From Xenophilus sp. Marseille-Q4582 (GTDB lineage: Bacteria; Pseudomonadota; Gammaproteobacteria; Burkholderiales; Burkholderiaceae_C), in contig NZ_CAKAKO010000004.1 in NCBI RefSeq assembly GCF_916700565.1, positions 124,001 to 188,000 of the forward strand: a stretch of 64,000 nucleotides of DNA, written 5' to 3'. A program made the translations under genes and the position numbers. Under the pieces are notes generated by a model that made no database searches, was not told the DNA's origin, and saw only the letters and a program-made list of their open reading frames with translations. Numbering within the stretch: position 1 is the stretch's first letter; each line of letters opens with the position of its first letter. Positions 1 to 10,406 of this stretch are shown here, piece after piece.

Positions 1-386
1 CTTTTGCCAAGCGCGGCCTGATCGCCGAGCACGGCGCCTCGTGGATGCTGCCGCGCCTGGTGGGCGTGACGCATGCGCTGGACCTGCTGATGTCCGCCCG
101 CACGCTGGTCACGGCCGAGGCGGCGCAGATCGGGCTGGTCAAGGCGCTGCCGGTCGACGGCTTCCTGGCCGCCGTGCAGACCGTGGCGCGCGAGCTGGTG
201 CACAGCGCCTCGCCGCGCTCCATCGGCGTCATCAAGCGGCAGGTCTACGATGGCCTGTTCCAGGACCTGGACCAGGCCTGGCGGCGCGCCGACGCGGACA
301 TGGCCGCTTCCTTCGCCAGCGAGGACTTCAAGGAAGGCGTGGCGCACTTCCTGGAAAAGCGCCCGCCGAACTTCAGCGGCCGCTGA
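1..386 (+). CDS. Enoyl-CoA hydratase/isomerase family protein, 3' part only
   Basis: The reading frame is open from base 3 and enters the window already inside the gene. Visible residues FAKRGLIAEHGASWMLPRLVG match the segment after the oxyanion-hole region of crotonase-fold enzymes, followed by the usual helical C-terminal part ending PPNFSGR. The family hydrates or isomerises enoyl-CoA thioesters in the cytoplasm. The regulator and acyl-CoA ligase downstream point to an acyl-CoA degradation pathway. The 5' half, including the first oxyanion-hole loop, lies outside the window, so the exact reaction cannot be judged. Confidence 0.85.
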   Translation, partial: FAKRGLIAEHGASWMLPRLVGVTHALDLLMSARTLVTAEAAQIGLVKALPVDGFLAAVQTVARELVHSASPRSIGVIKRQVYDGLFQDLDQAWRRADADMAASFASEDFKEGVAHFLEKRPPNFSGR

Positions 387-461
387 CGGGCTGCCGCGCG
401 GCCATACGATATAACCGATTGCAGATGAAAGGCCGCGGCAGCAGCCGCCAACGGACCCGCC

Positions 462-1172
462 ATGGAAGACGCGCCCCTGAACCGAGAAAGCCTCAACGGC
501 CAGGCCTACGCACGCCTGTGCCGTGACCTCAAGGCCGGGCGCTTCGCCCCGGGCGAGAAACTCAAGCTGCGCGACCTCGCGGCCGAGATGGGCATCAGTC
601 CCACGCCCGTGCGCGAGGCGCTGGCGCGGCTGATTTCCGAACAGGCGCTGGAGCAGGTGGGCCACCATTCGGTGCGCGTGCCCGTGATGGACGAGGCGCG
701 TTTCGCCGAAGTGCGCGAGCTGCGCCTGGTGCTGGAAGGCCGCGCCGCCGAACGCGCTGCCGCCCACGCCACGGCCGCGGACGTGCGCCGCCTGGAAGCC
801 CTGCACGAGGAGATGGCGGCGCAGCACGATGCCGGCGACATCGCCGCCGAACTGCTGGCGGCCGAGCGCTTCCACCGCGAGCTGTGCGCACTGGCGCGCA
901 TGCCGGTGCTGCAGCGCATGGTTGAAGGCCTGTGGCTGCAATGCGGGCCGCTGATGCGCGCCCTGCACACGCATGCGCTGGCCCAGCCGCGCAGGCAGCA
1001 TCCGCACCATGCGGTGCTGCGCGGGCTGCGCAAGAACGACGGCGAGCTCGCGCGCAAGGGCGTGGAAGAAGAGATCGAGCGCACCACGGCGCCCATCCTC
1101 GCCTACCTGCGCGAGCAAGCCGGCGAAGGCGCCGCTCCCGCCGTGCGCCGCCGCGCGGGCGCCACGGCCTGA
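462..1172 (+). CDS. GntR family transcriptional regulator, FadR/FCD subfamily
   Basis: The protein has 236 residues, normal for the subfamily. Residues about 10-75 form the GntR winged helix-turn-helix, with the typical stretch LRDLAAEMGISPTPVREALA around 37-56. Residues about 85-215 are the all-helical FCD ligand-binding domain. Such proteins usually repress catabolic genes until an acid or its CoA ester binds. It lies 75 bp after the hydratase and 223 bp before an acyl-CoA ligase on the same strand, so it probably regulates one or both. The ligand is unknown. Confidence 0.88.
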   Translation: MEDAPLNRESLNGQAYARLCRDLKAGRFAPGEKLKLRDLAAEMGISPTPVREALARLISEQALEQVGHHSVRVPVMDEARFAEVRELRLVLEGRAAERAAAHATAADVRRLEALHEEMAAQHDAGDIAAELLAAERFHRELCALARMPVLQRMVEGLWLQCGPLMRALHTHALAQPRRQHPHHAVLRGLRKNDGELARKGVEEEIERTTAPILAYLREQAGEGAAPAVRRRAGATA

Positions 1173-1213
1173 GCCTGCCGGGCGGCGGGCGCCGCCGCGC
1201 GCGCGGGGGGCGC

Positions 1214-1256
1214 GCATGCGCGGCCTGCGCATGCAGCCGCCACATGGCCGGCCATG
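1214..1256. promoter_or_regulatory. Two palindromes upstream of the acyl-CoA ligase, possible operator
   Basis: In the gap between the GntR gene and the ligase there is a perfect 8-bp inverted repeat, GCATGCGC (1214-1221) and GCGCATGC (1227-1234). Eight bases later comes a perfect 14-bp palindrome, CATGGCCGGCCATG (1243-1256). They could be an operator for the adjacent GntR protein or a terminator-like structure. No T-tract follows, so an operator role is slightly preferred. This is inference from position only. Confidence 0.35.
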
Positions 1257-1395
1257 CCCAATATTCATCCCCGACGCCTTGCCCTCGCGCGGGGGCTGGC
1301 CGATCATGCCGGAAAAAACGGGACCGCAGGCACGACGCGCAGACGTCGGCATCGGCACCCGCGGGCCCCGCCCGACGATCCGGAGACACATCAGC

Positions 1396-3105
1396 ATGAT
1401 CGACTACCGCCATGGCCGCCGGCCGCTGCACGAGTACCTGCGTCTGCATGCCCGCGCCACGCCCGACAAGACGGCCATCGTCTGGTACGGCCGGCGCATC
1501 AGTTATGCCGAACTGGACACGCTCAGCGACCGCTTCGCGCAGAGCCTGCGCGCGCACGGGCTGGCCCAGGGCGACGTGGTGGCGCTCTTCCTGCACAACT
1601 GCCCCGACTACCTGATCGCCCATTTCGGCGCCCAGAAGCTGGGCGCCGTGGTGAGCCCGTGCAACCCGCATGCGCATGCGCTGGAACTGAGACGCCAGCT
1701 GAGCGAGCTGGGCGCGCGCGCCGTGGTGGCGGGCGAGGAACTGCTCGACGTGGCCCGCGAGGCCGGCGCGCTGGACGGCGGCGGCCTGCTCTATGCGGTG
1801 CGCTACAGCGATCGTCTGCCCGGCGTGCTGGCCATGGACCTGCCCGACGGCCTGCCGCTGCCCGGCGACCGGCATCCCGAGTGGCCGGCGGGCACGCTGA
1901 GCTTGCGCGAGGCGCTGGCGCAGGCCGGGCCCTTCGAGCCGGTGGACGACTTGGCGCTCGATGAGGTGGCCCTGATGGCCTACACCACCGGCACCACGGG
2001 CCTGCCCAAGGCCGCCCTGCTCAGCTACGAATGCGCGCTCTACAAGACCGCGGTGAGTGCGGAGGGCTTCCGCCTGGGCGCCGACGACGTGATGCTGGCC
2101 GACGTGCCGCTGCACCACATTTCGGGAATGATCACCGGGCTGGACCTGCCCATCTACTGCGGCTGCACGGTGGTGCTGCTGCACCGCTTCGACGCCACCG
2201 CGGTGCTGCAGGCCATCGAGGCCTGCCACGTCACCTGGTGGTACACCATGGCCCCTTCGCTGCTGTCGGTGATGGCCTGCGAGGACGCGTCCAGCTACGA
2301 CCTGCGTTCGCTGCGCGCCACCATCAGCACCAGCTTCGGCGTCAAGCTGAGCGAGTCGCTGGCCCGGCGCTGGAGCCGCTTCGCCAACGGCTGCCTGGTG
2401 CACGAGGCCGGCTACGGACTGAGCGAAACCCACACCTGCGACACGCTCATGCCCCCCGATGCCATCCGCTGGGGCACCAACGGCCGGCCGGTGCCCGGCG
2501 TGCGCATCCACATCATCGACCCCGACACCGGCGTGGAGCTTCCCGTCGGTTCGCCCGGCGAGATCGTGGTGTGCAGCCCGGTGCCCTTCAAGGGCTACTG
2601 GCTGCGCCCCGAGGCCACGCGCGCCGTGGCCTGGGGCGGGGGCGTGCGCACGGGGGACATCGGCGTGCTCGACGCCGACGGCTACCTCACCTTCCTGGGC
2701 CGCTGCAAGGAGATGATCAAGGTCTGGAGCTACAGCGTGTTCCCGGAAGAGGTGGAAGCCATCCTGGCCACGCACCCCGACGTGCGGCAGGCTGCGGTGG
2801 TCGGCCTGCCCGACCCGGACCGCGGCGAGGCGCTGCAGGCCTACGTGGTGCTCAAGGACGCGGCGGCGGCGCGGGTGTGCCTGGACGGCGCGGGCCGCCC
2901 GCGCGACCGCGCGGACCAGAAGATGATCGAGTGGTGCCTGCGCCGGATGTCGCACTACAAGGTGCCGCGCTCCATCATCTTCCGCGAGGGCCTGCCCTCG
3001 GCGGACAACGGCAAGCTCATGCGGCGCATGCTGCGCGAGCCCGTCGGCGTGCCCATGGCGGGCGCGGCCGCACCGCCCGGCGCCCGGCCGGGCAAGCTCA
3101 TGTGA
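1396..3105 (+). CDS. AMP-dependent acyl-CoA synthetase/ligase
   Basis: This 569-residue member of the ANL superfamily activates a carboxylic acid to its CoA thioester with ATP. The P-loop-like motif YTTGTTGLPKAA is near residues 195-206, GYGLSETHT near 340, and TGDIGVLDADGYLTFLGR near 422. The hinge and C-terminal lid with the catalytic lysine (NGKLMRRM) is near 540. The frame is open far upstream; the start was chosen at the ATG preceded by GGAGA with about 9 bp spacing. Substrate is not evident; context suggests an acid fed into the beta-oxidation enzymes nearby. Confidence 0.9.
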   Translation: MIDYRHGRRPLHEYLRLHARATPDKTAIVWYGRRISYAELDTLSDRFAQSLRAHGLAQGDVVALFLHNCPDYLIAHFGAQKLGAVVSPCNPHAHALELRRQLSELGARAVVAGEELLDVAREAGALDGGGLLYAVRYSDRLPGVLAMDLPDGLPLPGDRHPEWPAGTLSLREALAQAGPFEPVDDLALDEVALMAYTTGTTGLPKAALLSYECALYKTAVSAEGFRLGADDVMLADVPLHHISGMITGLDLPIYCGCTVVLLHRFDATAVLQAIEACHVTWWYTMAPSLLSVMACEDASSYDLRSLRATISTSFGVKLSESLARRWSRFANGCLVHEAGYGLSETHTCDTLMPPDAIRWGTNGRPVPGVRIHIIDPDTGVELPVGSPGEIVVCSPVPFKGYWLRPEATRAVAWGGGVRTGDIGVLDADGYLTFLGRCKEMIKVWSYSVFPEEVEAILATHPDVRQAAVVGLPDPDRGEALQAYVVLKDAAAARVCLDGAGRPRDRADQKMIEWCLRRMSHYKVPRSIIFREGLPSADNGKLMRRMLREPVGVPMAGAAAPPGARPGKLM

Positions 3106-3114
3106 GCGGCGCGC

Positions 3115-3534
3115 CTAGTTGCGAACGGTGGTGGCGACCAGCCGCGCATCGCGCAGCGCGGCCGTGCGATGGTGCACGATGGCCTGGTACTCGGGCGACT
3201 GGATCATCGCGACGAAGGCATCGCGCGAGGGATAGGTCACCATCAGCACTTCGTCCCACTGCTCGCCGGGCGGCGCGATGAGCGCATGGTGCGCATCGCC
3301 CTGCCATTGCACCGAGGCCCCCACGCGCGCCAGCAGCGGTGCCACCGCTTCGCTGTAGGCCGCATAGGCCTCGCGGCCGGTGCGTGCGGGCGCCTGCGCG
3401 CCGTCGGCCGCCTGCTCGCGGAAGGCCAGCAGGTTGAGCATGACGATCGGGCCCTGCGGCGGCACGCAGCTGAACAGGGCCTTGAAGGTCTCGCGTGTGG
3501 GGTCGATGGCGGCGCGTTCGAGGGGCAGGTCCAT
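3115..3534 (-). CDS. DUF1330 family protein
   Basis: This 139-residue ferredoxin-like-fold protein is convergent with the acyl-CoA ligase, its stop lying 9 bp from the ligase stop. Visible family features are PIVMLNLLAFRE near residue 30 and the DEVLMVTYPSRDAFVAMIQSPEYQ-type segment near 95-118, usual for DUF1330 and dimeric alpha-beta barrel proteins. The start has a good ribosome binding site (AAGGAGA, about 8 bp). Members are suspected small-molecule-binding or monooxygenase-like proteins, but the function is unknown. Confidence 0.75.
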   Translation of the reverse strand: MDLPLERAAIDPTRETFKALFSCVPPQGPIVMLNLLAFREQAADGAQAPARTGREAYAAYSEAVAPLLARVGASVQWQGDAHHALIAPPGEQWDEVLMVTYPSRDAFVAMIQSPEYQAIVHHRTAALRDARLVATTVRN

Positions 3535-3657
3535 GGCAAGTCTCCTTGGCGCCGCACTCTAGGGGGCCTGCGGCCGGGGTCCTGTTGCGCGGGCGACAAA
3601 GGAACGAAAGCGCCGTCGCGCGTGCGCGCTGCTCCCGCCGGGCCGTGCGCGAAGCGG

Positions 3658-3921
3658 CTAGCCGTCGCACTTGCGGCGCACGCCGCACAGCGCGTCCCGC
3701 GCCCGGAGCGCCGAGGCGATCTGCTTCATGTCCGCGAGCATGCGGCCGAGCAGCCGCCGGGCCTGCGCCCGCAGCAGGCGCGCATTCTCGATCTCCGCGG
3801 GCGTGGGCTCGCGCGCGTGCCAGTTGCAGCCGGTGCGGAAGATGCGGCGCTCGGCCGCCTCGGCCTGTTCTTCGGCCGCGCGCCAGGCGAGGAAAGGTGT
3901 AGGGTCGTAATGCATGCGCAC
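3658..3921 (-). CDS. Small hypothetical protein, 87 aa
   Basis: No family was recognised. The protein is charged and mostly helical, with many Arg, Ala and Glu residues and three Cys (positions about 32, 79, 85). It would start at GTG, with an ATG two codons later as alternative. It stands alone, 123 bp upstream of the DUF1330 gene on the same strand. Its composition fits coding sequence better than the overlapping frames, but in this GC-rich DNA a spurious frame cannot be excluded. Confidence 0.45.
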   Translation of the reverse strand: MRMHYDPTPFLAWRAAEEQAEAAERRIFRTGCNWHAREPTPAEIENARLLRAQARRLLGRMLADMKQIASALRARDALCGVRRKCDG

Positions 3922-4188
3922 TCCCGTCCGGGGTGCACAAACAAGCCTGCTCGAGCGTGGCTCTGCGGCTAAGAGGCACTAGAGGAAGCCGCGCAGTACG
4001 TGTCCGATGCCAAATGCAGGCAGAGGCCCTGGGGGCGTTCTCCCTGCTGCCGTTGCAGGTTTGGGCGCGCGCAGCCCCGGGCGCCCGCCGGGGCCGGGGC
4101 GCTGCAGCGGCAGGCGGCTTGCGCGCGGCCCGCCCGCACGCACGCGGGCGCTGCGCGAGAATCGCCCGCTTTTGCCGCAGGCCGCGCC

Positions 4189-4518
4189 GTGTCTCTTCTT
4201 CTCAAATGCCTGCTGGGCGCTGCTGCCGTGCTGGTCATCGCCCTGCTGTCCAAAACCCGCAACTTCTACATCGCGGGCCTGGTGCCGCTGTTTCCCACCT
4301 TCGCGCTGATCGCGCACTACATCGTGGGCACCGAGCGCAGCGCGGCCGACCTGCGCACCACCGCGCTGTTCGGCCTCGCCTCGCTGCTGCCCTACGCGGT
4401 GTACCTGCTGGCAGTGTATGGGCTGGCCTTGCGCCTGCCGCTGGGTGCCACGCTGGCCGTGGCGACGCTGGCGTGGTGCGCCGCGGCCGGCGTTCTGCTG
4501 CTGGCCTGGAACGCCTGA
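4189..4518 (+). CDS. glpM: GlpM family inner-membrane protein
   Basis: This 109-residue hydrophobic protein has about four membrane segments. It shows the conserved GlpM signature: a KCLLGAAAV-like first helix, then SKTRNFYIAGLVPLFPTFAL, HYIVGTERSA, and LLPYAVYLL. The GTG start was chosen because the family begins directly with LLLKC. The ATG further upstream would add a Cys- and Arg-rich tail unlike the family. GlpM was first linked to alginate and glycerol metabolism in Pseudomonas; its molecular role is unknown. It is a single gene convergent with the acyl-CoA dehydrogenase. Confidence 0.82.
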   Translation: MSLLLKCLLGAAAVLVIALLSKTRNFYIAGLVPLFPTFALIAHYIVGTERSAADLRTTALFGLASLLPYAVYLLAVYGLALRLPLGATLAVATLAWCAAAGVLLLAWNA

Positions 4519-4537
4519 GCGCCGCCGCGCGCGGGCC

Positions 4538-5785
<1,248 letters not shown>

Positions 5786-5831
5786 GGGAAGGATTCAGGA
5801 GGGGAAGGAAAGGAGCGAAGAGGAGCCGGTG

Positions 5832-6290
5832 TCAGGACCAGGAGAACAGGCCCAGCGTGACCGCGACCAGCGCGGGCTTGTCCTGGCCTTCGATCTCCAC
5901 GGTGTTCTCGCAGCGCAGCAGCACCCAGCCGTCGTCGCGCGGCTCCACGGCCAGCAGCTTGATGTGGTTGCGCACGCGCGAGCCGGCCGGCACGGGCGAC
6001 ATGAAGCGCAGCTTGTCCATGCCGTAGTTCAGGGACTTGGTGGGCTTCAGGTCCGCCAGCAGTTCGTAGGAAGTGATGGGCAGCATCGACAGCGTGAGGT
6101 AGCCGTGCGCGACCGGCGCCTTGAATGGGCTTTCCTTTCTTGCGCGCTCGACGTCGATGTGGATCCACTGGCGGTCCTCGGTGCATTCGGCGAAGGCATC
6201 GATGCGCGACTGCGGCATCTGCACCCAGGACGAGGTGCCGATGGACTGGCCGACGAACTGCTGCAGGTTGTCTCGGTTCAGAAGGGGCAT
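5832..6290 (-). CDS. MaoC family dehydratase
   Basis: The 152-residue hot-dog-fold protein has the hydratase-2 motif: DRQWIHIDVERARKESPFKAPVAHG, containing the catalytic Asp/His pair, at about residues 42-66. It belongs to the NodN/MaoC-like group that hydrates enoyl-CoA. The frame is open 26 codons further, but the start was placed at MPLLNRDN because the family begins there. It is probably co-transcribed with the acyl-CoA dehydrogenase and diverges from the fadB-like gene, leaving a 171-bp shared promoter region. Confidence 0.88.
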   Translation of the reverse strand: MPLLNRDNLQQFVGQSIGTSSWVQMPQSRIDAFAECTEDRQWIHIDVERARKESPFKAPVAHGYLTLSMLPITSYELLADLKPTKSLNYGMDKLRFMSPVPAGSRVRNHIKLLAVEPRDDGWVLLRCENTVEIEGQDKPALVAVTLGLFSWS

Positions 6291-6461
6291 GGTTTGCAAA
6301 AAAAAGGGGCGGAAGGGGCGATGCACCGATGGTGCCCTGAACGGCGCGCCGCGGCGGAGTCGGGGCATGCAGTCTTTTCATCGGCGGCATGCGGCGCGCT
6401 GATGCGAAGCGCGCCGCGCAACGACGAGCATCGGGGCTTCCCCCGTGAAGAAAGGATTTCC

Positions 6462-8555
6462 GTGAACGCGAGCTTCGACGTGCAGGACGGCATCGCCGTC
6501 ATCACCATGGACACCCCGCCGGTCAACAGCCTGGGCATCGGCAACCGGCGTTTCATCGCCGATGCGATCCGCCGCGCCGAGAACGACCCGGCCGTGCGCG
6601 CCATCGTGCTCACCGGCCGCGGGCGTGCCTTCTGCGGCGGGGCCGACATCCGCGAGTTCAACAAGCCCGAGGCGACGATGGCGCCCGACCTGGTCGACGT
6701 GATCCACCGCATCGAAGGGTGCGAGAAGCCGGTGGTTGCTGCCATCCACAGCATTGTGATGGGCGGCGGACTGGAACTGGCGATGGGCTGTCACTATCGC
6801 GTCGTGCAGCGCGGCACCCTGGTGTCGCTGCCCGAGGTGCGCATCGGCATCCTGCCCGGCGCCAGCGGCACCCAGCGGCTGCCGCGCCTGATCGGCTTGG
6901 AGCCGGCGCTGAACATGATCGTCACCGGCAACACGGTGATGAGCGAAGTGCTGGCCGCGATGCCCGGCCAGAAGCTGTTCGACCAGATCGTGGATGAAGG
7001 CGTGGTGCAGGCCGCCGTGGCCCTGGCGCGCGAGAGAGCCGACGTGCGCCCGCTTCCCCGGGTGCGCGAGATGAAGGTGACGCACCCGGCCGCCGAGGCC
7101 TACCTGCAGTTCGCGCGCAACAGCGTCGCCGCGATGTCGAAGAACTACCCGGCGCCGCTGCGCTGCCTGGACTGCGTGGCGCAATCGGTGAAACTGCCGT
7201 ACGAGAAGGCCATGGCCTATGAGCGCGCGGCCGTGACCGAGCTGGTGTGGACGCCGGAGAGCGCCGCGCTGCGCAACGCCTTCTTCGCCGAGCGCGCCGC
7301 CAGCAAGATCCCCGACGTTCCGGAAGACACGCCCAAGCGCGAGATCAAGACCGTGGGCGTGATCGGCGCCGGCACCATGGGCGGGGGCATCGCCATGAAC
7401 TTCCTGAACGCCGGCATTCCCGTCACCATCCTGGAAACCAAGCAGGAAGCCCTGGACCGGGGCGTGGCCACCATCCGCAAGAACTACGAGGCCCAGGTCA
7501 AGAAGGGCAAGCTCAAGCAGGACAAGTACGACGAGCGCATGGCGCTGCTCAAAACGACGCTGAGCTACGACGACCTCAAGAGCGCCGACCTCATCATCGA
7601 GGCCGTCTTCGAGGAACTGGGCGTCAAGGAAACCGTCTTCAAGAAGCTCGACGAGATCGCCAAGCCCGGCGCCATCCTGGCCTCCAACACCTCCACCCTG
7701 GACGTGGACAAGATCGCCGCCTTCACCCAACGCCCGCAGGACGTGGTCGGCATGCACTTCTTCAGCCCGGCCAACGTCATGAAGCTGCTGGAAGTCGTGC
7801 GCGGCGCCAAGACCGGCAAGGACGTGCTGGCCACCGTCATGGCCATCGCCAAGAAGATCAAGAAGACCGCCGTCGTCTCCGGCGTGTGCGACGGCTTCAT
7901 CGGCAACCGCATGATCGAGCAATACAGCCGCCAGGCCGGCTTCCTGCTCGACGAAGGCGCCACCCCGCAGCAGGTGGACAAGGCCATCGAGAAGTTCGGC
8001 TTCGCCATGGGCCCGTTCCGCATGGGCGACCTGGCCGGCAACGACATCGGCTGGGCGATCCGCAAGCGCCGCGCCACCGAGCGGGCCGACATGAAGTACA
8101 GCAAGACGGCCGACAAGCTGTGCGAGCTGGGCCGCTTCGGCCAGAAGACCGGCGCGGGCTGGTACGACTACCAGCCGGGCAAGCGCGACGCCATCCCCAG
8201 CGAGCTCGTGAACAAGATGATCGAGGACCACCGCAAGGAGCTCGGCATCACCCCGCGCAAGATCAGCGACGAGGAGATCGTGCAGCGCCTGGTGTACGCC
8301 CTGGTCAACGAAGGCGCGCACATCCTGGAAGACGGCATCGCGAGCAAGTCGGGCGACATCGACATGGTGTACCTCACGGGCTACGGCTTCCCGATGCACC
8401 GCGGTGGGCCGATGCACTACGCCAGCCAGGTGGGGCTGTACAACGTGGCCGAGACGATGAAGCGCTTTGCCAAGAACCCGCTGGACGACGCGAAGTTCTG
8501 GGAGCCGGCGCCGCTGATCCGCAAGCTGGTGGCCGAGGGCCAGGGCTTCGCCTGA
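6462..8555 (+). CDS. Bifunctional enoyl-CoA hydratase / 3-hydroxyacyl-CoA dehydrogenase (FadB/FadJ type)
   Basis: The 697-residue protein has an N-terminal crotonase domain (about 1-190; GRAFCGGADIREF and the oxyanion-hole loop MGGGLELAMG). An NAD-binding Rossmann domain starts near 300 (GVIGAGTMGGGIA), and two C-terminal 3HCDH domains follow. It catalyses the second and third steps of beta-oxidation. GTG was chosen as start because AAAGGA lies 5 bp upstream and the family begins just there; the long upstream open frame has no family match. It is divergent from the MaoC/dehydrogenase pair. No thiolase gene is present in the window. Confidence 0.93.
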   Translation: MNASFDVQDGIAVITMDTPPVNSLGIGNRRFIADAIRRAENDPAVRAIVLTGRGRAFCGGADIREFNKPEATMAPDLVDVIHRIEGCEKPVVAAIHSIVMGGGLELAMGCHYRVVQRGTLVSLPEVRIGILPGASGTQRLPRLIGLEPALNMIVTGNTVMSEVLAAMPGQKLFDQIVDEGVVQAAVALARERADVRPLPRVREMKVTHPAAEAYLQFARNSVAAMSKNYPAPLRCLDCVAQSVKLPYEKAMAYERAAVTELVWTPESAALRNAFFAERAASKIPDVPEDTPKREIKTVGVIGAGTMGGGIAMNFLNAGIPVTILETKQEALDRGVATIRKNYEAQVKKGKLKQDKYDERMALLKTTLSYDDLKSADLIIEAVFEELGVKETVFKKLDEIAKPGAILASNTSTLDVDKIAAFTQRPQDVVGMHFFSPANVMKLLEVVRGAKTGKDVLATVMAIAKKIKKTAVVSGVCDGFIGNRMIEQYSRQAGFLLDEGATPQQVDKAIEKFGFAMGPFRMGDLAGNDIGWAIRKRRATERADMKYSKTADKLCELGRFGQKTGAGWYDYQPGKRDAIPSELVNKMIEDHRKELGITPRKISDEEIVQRLVYALVNEGAHILEDGIASKSGDIDMVYLTGYGFPMHRGGPMHYASQVGLYNVAETMKRFAKNPLDDAKFWEPAPLIRKLVAEGQGFA

Positions 8556-8580
8556 GCCTTGGCGCGCGCCCGCGGCGTGC

Positions 8581-9324
8581 TCAGAAGGCGGCGGCCGCGC
8601 CGCGCACCTGCAGGCCTTCCAGGGCCCAGGACGCGTCGTCGGTCACCTGCAGGCCGCGGGCCGCGGCCCGGCCTGCCAGCGCTTCGGCCTGCGCCTTCGT
8701 GAACACCAGCGCATCGATGCCGCTGCCGGCCGCGTCGGCCGCGGGCACGAAGCGCAGCGCGGCCGGGGCCGTGCGCAGCAGGGGCACGCCCCCGGCGTCG
8801 CGCGCGAGCGGCAGGTCCAGCAGCTGGGCCCAGTGGCCGGCCACGCGTTCGGGCGCGCGCACGCGCAGGTCGATGGCCAGCAGCGCGGCCTGCGGCGTCG
8901 GGGGCAGCGGCGCCCTCGCTTCGGGGGCGGCATGCCATTCCACGGCGCACGCCCCGGTGTCCAGCGTTTCGAGCCGCAGGTAGCTGCCGCAGCCGAAGTC
9001 CACGCCGGCGAGCGGCGACAGGCCCAGGCGCTGCAGGTGGTGGCGCCGCGGGCCGAGGTCCTGCGCGTCCTGGTGCCACTGCACCGTGTCGGCCAGGGCG
9101 GGGCGCGGCCCGCCGGACACCGGCGAGCTGGCCTGGACGCGCGCCTCCACGCGCAGGCCGGCGAGGGCGTAATGCCGCCGCGGCGCGGCGCCCGGGGCGG
9201 CCGGCGGATCGACGCGGATCGACGGCAGCTGCAGCACCGCTTCGAGCGCCTCGGCCGCGGCGCCCAGGTCCGCGAAGCCCAGGCGCAGGCCAAGCAGCAT
9301 CGGCACGGGGGCGGGCAGGCGCAT
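8581..9324 (-). CDS. VOC superfamily (glyoxalase-like) protein
   Basis: The 247-residue protein appears to hold two VOC-like beta-alpha-beta modules. Visible pieces are LGLRLGFADLGAAAEALE near the start, a central block around DTVQWHQDAQDLGPRRHHLQR (split here for reading), and IDLRVRAPERVAGHWAQLLD near 160. Such folds serve metal-dependent isomerases or dioxygenases and sometimes binding proteins. It starts 14 bp after the phosphotransferase stop, so they are likely one operon. The frame continues open far upstream, but that part is antisense or out-of-frame to real genes. Confidence 0.65.
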   Translation of the reverse strand: MRLPAPVPMLLGLRLGFADLGAAAEALEAVLQLPSIRVDPPAAPGAAPRRHYALAGLRVEARVQASSPVSGGPRPALADTVQWHQDAQDLGPRRHHLQRLGLSPLAGVDFGCGSYLRLETLDTGACAVEWHAAPEARAPLPPTPQAALLAIDLRVRAPERVAGHWAQLLDLPLARDAGGVPLLRTAPAALRFVPAADAAGSGIDALVFTKAQAEALAGRAAARGLQVTDDASWALEGLQVRGAAAAF

Positions 9325-9338
9325 GGCCGGTGCCTCGC

Positions 9339-10406
9339 TCAGCGCACAGCCTGGGCGCGGTCCCAGCCCAGCTGGGCCAGCTGGCGCGCCTGGCGCCCGG
9401 CCTCCAGCGCATGCGCGTTCGAGGCATTGCCCGCCAGCGCGCGCCCGAGGATGCCCTGCGCGATGGCCGCGGCCCGGAAGAGGTTGAAGGCGGCATAGAA
9501 GTGCCACAGCGCCGGATCCAGCGCGGGCAGGCAGCGCCGCTCGCGGTAGCGCTGCAGGTAGTCGGCCTCGGTGGGCAGACCCTGGGTGCGCAGCTGCGCG
9601 TCGCCCAGGTCCCCCAGGCCGCGGAAGGGCGGCGGCAACTGCCAGGCCATGCAGTGGTAGGCGAAGTCGGCCAGCGGGTCGCCAAGGGTGGACAGCTCCC
9701 AGTCCAGCACCGCGATCACGCGCGGCGCCGCGCGGTCGAACACCAGGTTGTCGAGCCGGAAGTCGCCATGCACCAGGCGCGTGGCGCTGTCGGCCGGCTG
9801 GTGCGCGGGCAGCCAGGCCATCAGCTGTTCCATGGCCTCGATGCGCTCGGTCTCGCTGGCGCGGTACTGGCGGCTCCAGCGGTCGATCTGGCGCGCGACG
9901 TAATGCCCGCTGCGGCCGTAGTCGCCCAGGCCCGCGGCCTGCACGTCCACTTCGTGCAGGGCGGCGATCACGCGGTTCATGTCGTCGCAGACCGCGGCGC
10001 GCTCGGCGGCCGGCAGCTCGGGCAGTTTCGGGTCCCAGAGGATGCGGCCTTCGACGAAGTCCATGACGTAGAAGGCCGAGCCGATGACGGCCGGGTCCTC
10101 GCACAGCGCATGCATGCGCGGCACCGGCACGCCGGTGCCGGCCAGCGCGCGCATCACGCGGTACTCGCGCTCCACGGCATGGGCCGAAGGCAGCAAGGGG
10201 CCCGCCGGCTTGCGCCGCAGCACGTAGCGGCGCTCGGCGCTCTCGACCAGGAAGGTGGGGTTGGACTGGCCGCCCTTGAATTGCGAGACCGCCAGGCGCT
10301 GCCGTGCGCTGCGGTCGACCTGGTCGGCGAACCATTCGCGCAGCCGGTCCTCGTCGAAGCGGTGGCCCTCGCGCACGGCCGTGGTGCCGGTGAAGAATTC
10401 GGACAT
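9339..10406 (-). CDS. Phosphotransferase family protein (aminoglycoside phosphotransferase fold, ACAD-associated)
   Basis: The 355-residue kinase-fold protein has a catalytic loop HGDFRLDN near residues 210-217 and the metal-binding DWELSTLGDPLADFAY segment near 230. The N-terminal QFKGGQSNPTFLVES is the glycine-rich region. These marks fit the group found beside acyl-CoA dehydrogenases (ACAD10/11 N-terminal kinase relatives), proposed to phosphorylate hydroxyacyl-CoA substrates. The start MSEFFTG was preferred to an ATG 30 codons upstream. It is divergent from the LysR gene. Confidence 0.87.
   Translation of the reverse strand: MSEFFTGTTAVREGHRFDEDRLREWFADQVDRSARQRLAVSQFKGGQSNPTFLVESAERRYVLRRKPAGPLLPSAHAVEREYRVMRALAGTGVPVPRMHALCEDPAVIGSAFYVMDFVEGRILWDPKLPELPAAERAAVCDDMNRVIAALHEVDVQAAGLGDYGRSGHYVARQIDRWSRQYRASETERIEAMEQLMAWLPAHQPADSATRLVHGDFRLDNLVFDRAAPRVIAVLDWELSTLGDPLADFAYHCMAWQLPPPFRGLGDLGDAQLRTQGLPTEADYLQRYRERRCLPALDPALWHFYAAFNLFRAAAIAQGILGRALAGNASNAHALEAGRQARQLAQLGWDRAQAVR

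Noticed and set aside
595..2955. A 786-codon open frame on the minus strand
   Set aside because: It lies antisense to the GntR regulator and acyl-CoA ligase, both clear family members. Its translation is low-complexity His/Arg/Gly/Ala sequence, as expected for shadow frames in very GC-rich DNA.
6378..8417. A 679-codon antisense frame opposite the fadB-like gene
   Set aside because: The plus-strand frame has crotonase and 3HCDH domains throughout. The antisense translation is His/Gln/Val/Gly-rich and matches nothing.
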